Shown one piece after another: positions 60,262 to 64,000 of a DNA stretch of 64,000 nt. This DNA is from Poecilobothrus nobilitatus (taxonomy: Eukaryota; Arthropoda; Insecta; Diptera; Dolichopodidae): NCBI GenBank assembly GCA_947095535.1, contig OX352772.1, positions 43,357,445 to 43,421,444 on the forward strand, in the 5' to 3' direction. Position 1 is the stretch's first letter, and the number at the start of each line of letters is the position of its first letter. A program made the position numbers and the translations under genes. Under the pieces are notes generated by a model, which was given only the letters and a program-made list of their open reading frames with translations, was not told where the DNA came from and did not search any database.

Positions 60262-63200
60262 ATGATATATTCTTTTGATATTTACTATTGAATTAAATTT
60301 AATTGTCAATATACACTTAATTAATGTAATTGGTTTGATGTTTTGTCATTTTTAAAAATTAATTTATAATATACTTTATTATAAAATATTCAAGTGTTTA
60401 AAATTTTCTATAACATTCTATTTTATAGTAAAAACTAAGTCCCATAATATTATCATTTTTTTTTCTTTCTTTTTCTTTTAAGGCTTAGTAATTTTTCTTT
60501 TTCAGAATTACCATACCGTTTGCAGCAAATTTTTATTATTCAATATAGAATTTAAGATTTTCTGTCATTTTTATGTTGATTTTGATTGAATTTGAAAAAG
60601 TTCTTATAACTTTATAAAAAAAAGAAAAACTCTCAGCATATGCTCTTATTGGTCTAATAAAAATTTCTTTTTGATTCCAATTCAATCATTTTCGTCATCC
60701 CTTTTGAATTATTCATGAAAATTAAAAGTTATCAAATAATATTAAAAAGTTTAAAGAAGCTTTAAATTAAAGTCCTTTAAATTTTATCTATGAGTATAAC
60801 CATTACAAAACTGTTCTACTCATCCAGCACCTTTGAAATCCTTTATTATGCTAAGGACATTTCATTCATCCTTTTGCTTTGTTTTATTTTTGGTTTTTTC
60901 TTATCAAATATTTGATTTTGTGAGGCAGGCCTGATGTTAATCTTTTTAATATTCTTAATGTGCTTTCGCTTAAAAAGTAAGTGAATATCCTTAAGGATTC
61001 ATTTATTATCCATTGGGAAATAAGAATTAATTTTTTGCCTTTCTTTTTTATATTTTTTTCTTTTGCTATTTTCAAAAATATTTTTTTGTTTTTATTTAAC
61101 GTACGTATGCTTATTGCATTGGGATTTAATGTAATAAAGTAAAACACTTTTTATGTTTTTTTTTTTTTATAAAAGTTGGAAGGGCATTTTTAATTTTATG
61201 GATTTATCATAATATCAAAAATATTCCAAATTGTAATGATTCAAGTGTCGCATACTCGATTTTTTTTAATGTTGTAGTTATTCTTTAGATTTTGTAAATA
61301 AATAAAAAGTTTACAGTTCATAACACTAACAGAGACTGAAATTATCAGCATGATTAAATTATATTATTTTTTAAAGCTTAAACTGACTTAGAAACATATG
61401 AAAATATTATCCAGAGGTATTCTTTAAAATTATCTATATGGCTATTAAAATACAATCCGGCGTTATACTTAACTGATGCATACATTAGAATACATTAGAA
61501 AAAGAAAGTCCCTGATTCTCCAATTACTGTTCTGGTTTTCTTGCTAAAGATAAAAGGATCAATAATGTTTTACTTAACATAAGATTTAAAGATAATTTTT
61601 GACGCTATTCTGTATCCTTTTATTTGTATTACATATAAATTTGAAGCTTTTCGAAGCTAATATTAACTGCTTACTGCCAATTTAAACGTTAAATAATTTA
61701 GCGAGAAAAAACAGCTTTAAAAAAGAATCAGAATTTAATTGAAAAAATAAAGTTAAAGAAAAAAATAAATGAATTATGTAGTAAGGACTAAGGATCATTT
61801 GTGTTGTATAAAAAGTTTTAAACATTTAATTAACTAAATCGTGAAACACAAAAAAAGTTTCTTGTAAGAAAAATACAGGCAATTTAACAACCGAAACCTT
61901 TTATAAATTGGTGAAAGATGAACGAAAAATTTTACAAAGTTCTTTTCCACTAAGATTTATCAGTTAATTTTAAACTTAAATATATCACGAAAACTTATAA
62001 ACTTAAATTTACTTATCTAAAAAAAAATTTTCTTTGTTTGAAAATTACACAAAGGAAGTAGAAAATAAAAAAAGAGATAACCGAAAATATTGGGTACTTT
62101 GATTTTTTATAATTGATTACTTTTTGCAAAAGGGTCAAAGATATTGATCTGAAAAAAACCTTAACGAAAAGAAAAAATTGTGCCACTTCTTTAATTTTAT
62201 ATTTATTATACTTTTTCTTATGAAAAAATCAAAAATAAAAAAAAAAGGTTCTCTTGTAATTGTTTAGACATCTTTTACAGAAAGAAAACAAAAATAAAAA
62301 AAAAAACGCGAATTCTCTTAGAAGTATGAAATTAAATAATATACTATGGAATTTTGTTTATGTATATTTGAAAATATATACTTAATCAGTAAACGATTCA
62401 TGTTTCTATCTAGTTGTCCATTGGGACATTGATTAAGTAATTCTTCTAATTTATATTATCGTACATGTATGGGAATTGATAAAAAATCTAACCGGCTATT
62501 ATTTATATAGACAATAATTAAATGAGATTTAAATTTTTTAATTAAATTAAAAAATAAATATTTAATATAAACATTGGAAAATTAAAAAAAAAAAAGAAAA
62601 GAAACTTTAGTAAGAAAACTTTCTTTTCTTTTTTTTTTTTAATTTTCCAATTCCACTTTTTATTCAATGCTGGTATTGAAATTTATTTAATTTTCCTTCT
62701 GGCTTTCCAGTACAAATGAGTTTTTTTTTGTTTGTTAGTTGCTTTCCAGATTGTTAGTTGTTATTACATCGGAGATTAGATTTAGAAGATGCTGTTCGTC
62801 CATTATTTAATTTTTTTTTTGTCTGCATTTTAACTTCTCTTTAATTTTTATTTTGTGAAGTTGACCTGCCAAATAATCAAGTACGAAAGTATAAAAACTA
62901 TAAATAATCAATTTTATTAAGAGTCCTATATAATTTATAAATTAATTAATTTAAAGAAAAATGTTAGCAGTTAATATGCATACTATATCAATATTATATC
63001 AATAGAAAAATTATATTAAAACTTTTTAATAAAAATATTCAGCTAAAAGCAATACCGGTTGGTTCCAATTGGAACGTATATAGAATATTAGAAATGTGAG
63101 AGATATAAATTATATACATATAAATAAATTAAAACAAAATCTATGATCTGATAATGCAACATGCACAACCACATTTTTTATAACATTATAGTAACCTAAC

Positions 63201-63500
63201 AAAATCTTTTCCATAATATCACAATTTACAACCTCGTCTTAATGCGAACACTTCTGTTAACAAAACTGAACAAAAGAATTAAACCTTTTTCTTTAGTTAT
63301 CTTAAACTCTTTAATTTGATTTGTTTAAATTTTTTTCTTAACATAAATTAGAAATAACGTTAAGTATTGTTCCCGAAATTTTTTGGAAGTAAATTAATTG
63401 AAAATGCATTCATGCCACGTGAACTGAACTATTTAAAATGTTTACTTTTAAGTTCATTAAATCTTGAACGTCGTCTCAAAACAAAGTAATAGTTTATTAG
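60262..63500. other. AT-rich intergenic DNA downstream of IFT140
   Basis: No gene is supported. A 79-bp near-perfect hairpin lies at 62573-62651. Short frames such as 60884-61147 (minus) are Lys/Ile-rich chance products. Confidence 0.5.
62573..62651. repeat. purine/pyrimidine hairpin
   Basis: ATTGGAAAATTAAAAAAAAA and the following A/G-rich arm (62573-62604) are inverted at 62619-62651, leaving a 14-base loop. Low complexity limits interpretation. Confidence 0.45.
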
Positions 63501-63506
63501 TTTTAG

Positions 63507-63769
63507 ATATTCAGGGTGATTCACTTTCGGATTTAAATATTAGTTTAGGGTATATTTGGAAGGCCAAAACGAACAATAAAATTACTTTTGTAGTTTTATT
63601 TCCACCTGTTTTTCAGATAATGGCATCTACATTTTTTTTTAAAGTGTTTAATATAATTTATTCATATCATAAAAACTACCCAACTGAAAGACCAAACGAA
63701 CAAAAAATTATTCTAATTTGCTCCCTGGCTGGGGGATTTATTTCCCTAGTTGGCAACGTTTTTCTTTAA
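63507..63769 (+). CDS. possible exon of an unidentified membrane protein
   Basis: After a TTTTAG acceptor-like site at 63506, an open frame of about 87 codons runs to TAA at 63769. It has two hydrophobic stretches, ITFVVLFPPVFQIMASTFFF and IILICSLAGGFISLVGNVFL, separated by a polar loop (YHKNYPTERPNEQK). Base composition is less AT-biased than its surroundings, as in real exons here. There is no suitable ATG in frame, so it would be an internal or last exon. The arrangement loosely recalls multi-pass proteins such as the XK-related family, but I cannot assign it. Confidence 0.25.
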
Positions 63770-64000
63770 ATGGTATTTAAACTTTTTTTTAAGGTTTTAA
63801 TTTAATTTCCTTTTATCTCAAAAACTATACAACTCATTAATAAGTTTCGTATAGAAAGTTTTACACTTTGTTTTTCCATATATTTAAGATACAGATCGTT
63901 CAAAAGTGATGAGCATTTAAACGAACAATCCCAAATGTATTTATTAATTGAATTTCTCAGAAGGTTTCGTTTTTTAGTGACAAAAAAGTTTGCTCATCAT
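63770..64000. other. AT-rich window end
   Basis: No feature is recognised in this short remainder. Confidence 0.4.

Noticed and set aside
60884..61147. 87-codon minus-strand frame
   Set aside because: Lys/Ile-rich composition typical of AT-rich noncoding DNA, with no motif and no paralogue in the window.

Overview
The window is about 64 kb of very AT-rich eukaryotic nuclear DNA. It is most likely from a fly (Diptera, probably a brachyceran), judged from spliced genes with short GT-AG introns, recognisable insect orthologues, (GGAC)n and (TACA)n microsatellites, and a load of Tc1/mariner, Penelope, LINE, tRNA-SINE and MITE-like relics. I cannot name the species.

Region 1 (1-32 kb) is gene-poor and repeat-rich. 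It carries four intronless genes on the minus strand (1542-1949, 7392-7898, 20239-20646, 25740-26261). They are clearly paralogous and encode small secreted proteins. Each has a hydrophobic signal peptide, then an acidic/basic block of the form [NKQ]DF.FKD..E.IK, then a Ser/Thr/Asn-rich spacer with many N-glycosylation sequons, and a C-terminal tail with exactly two cysteines. I do not recognise the family. It is the best candidate here for an undescribed system (immune, reproductive or salivary peptides are all open). Between the copies lie decayed LINEs, a Penelope-like element, a Tc1/mariner-type transposase relic, tRNA-derived SINEs, several terminal-inverted-repeat elements, and a roughly 1.5-kb repeat family with TATACCCGTACGA-type ends.

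Region 2 (32.6-38.6 kb) holds a divergent pair of ribosome-biogenesis genes: NOC2 (minus, single exon, 713 aa) and RBM19/Mrd1 (plus, five exons, 942 aa, six RRM domains). They share a 716-bp intergenic region that contains two CACGTG E-boxes.

Region 3 (39.7-60.2 kb) is one large plus-strand gene of 17 exons for the intraflagellar transport protein IFT140 (rempA in Drosophila; about 1597 aa, WD40 half then TPR-like half). A candidate RFX X-box lies about 130 bp upstream of its ATG. Its long introns hold a Tc1-like transposon with 280-bp inverted repeats, several MITEs, a LINE RNase H-end relic and tandem repeats.

Region 4 (60.3-64 kb) is AT-rich with little recognisable content, except one possible exon of an unidentified membrane protein near 63.5 kb. 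The conserved genes belong to two unrelated housekeeping programmes (nucleolar pre-rRNA processing and sensory cilium assembly). The secreted family has no visible functional link to them.
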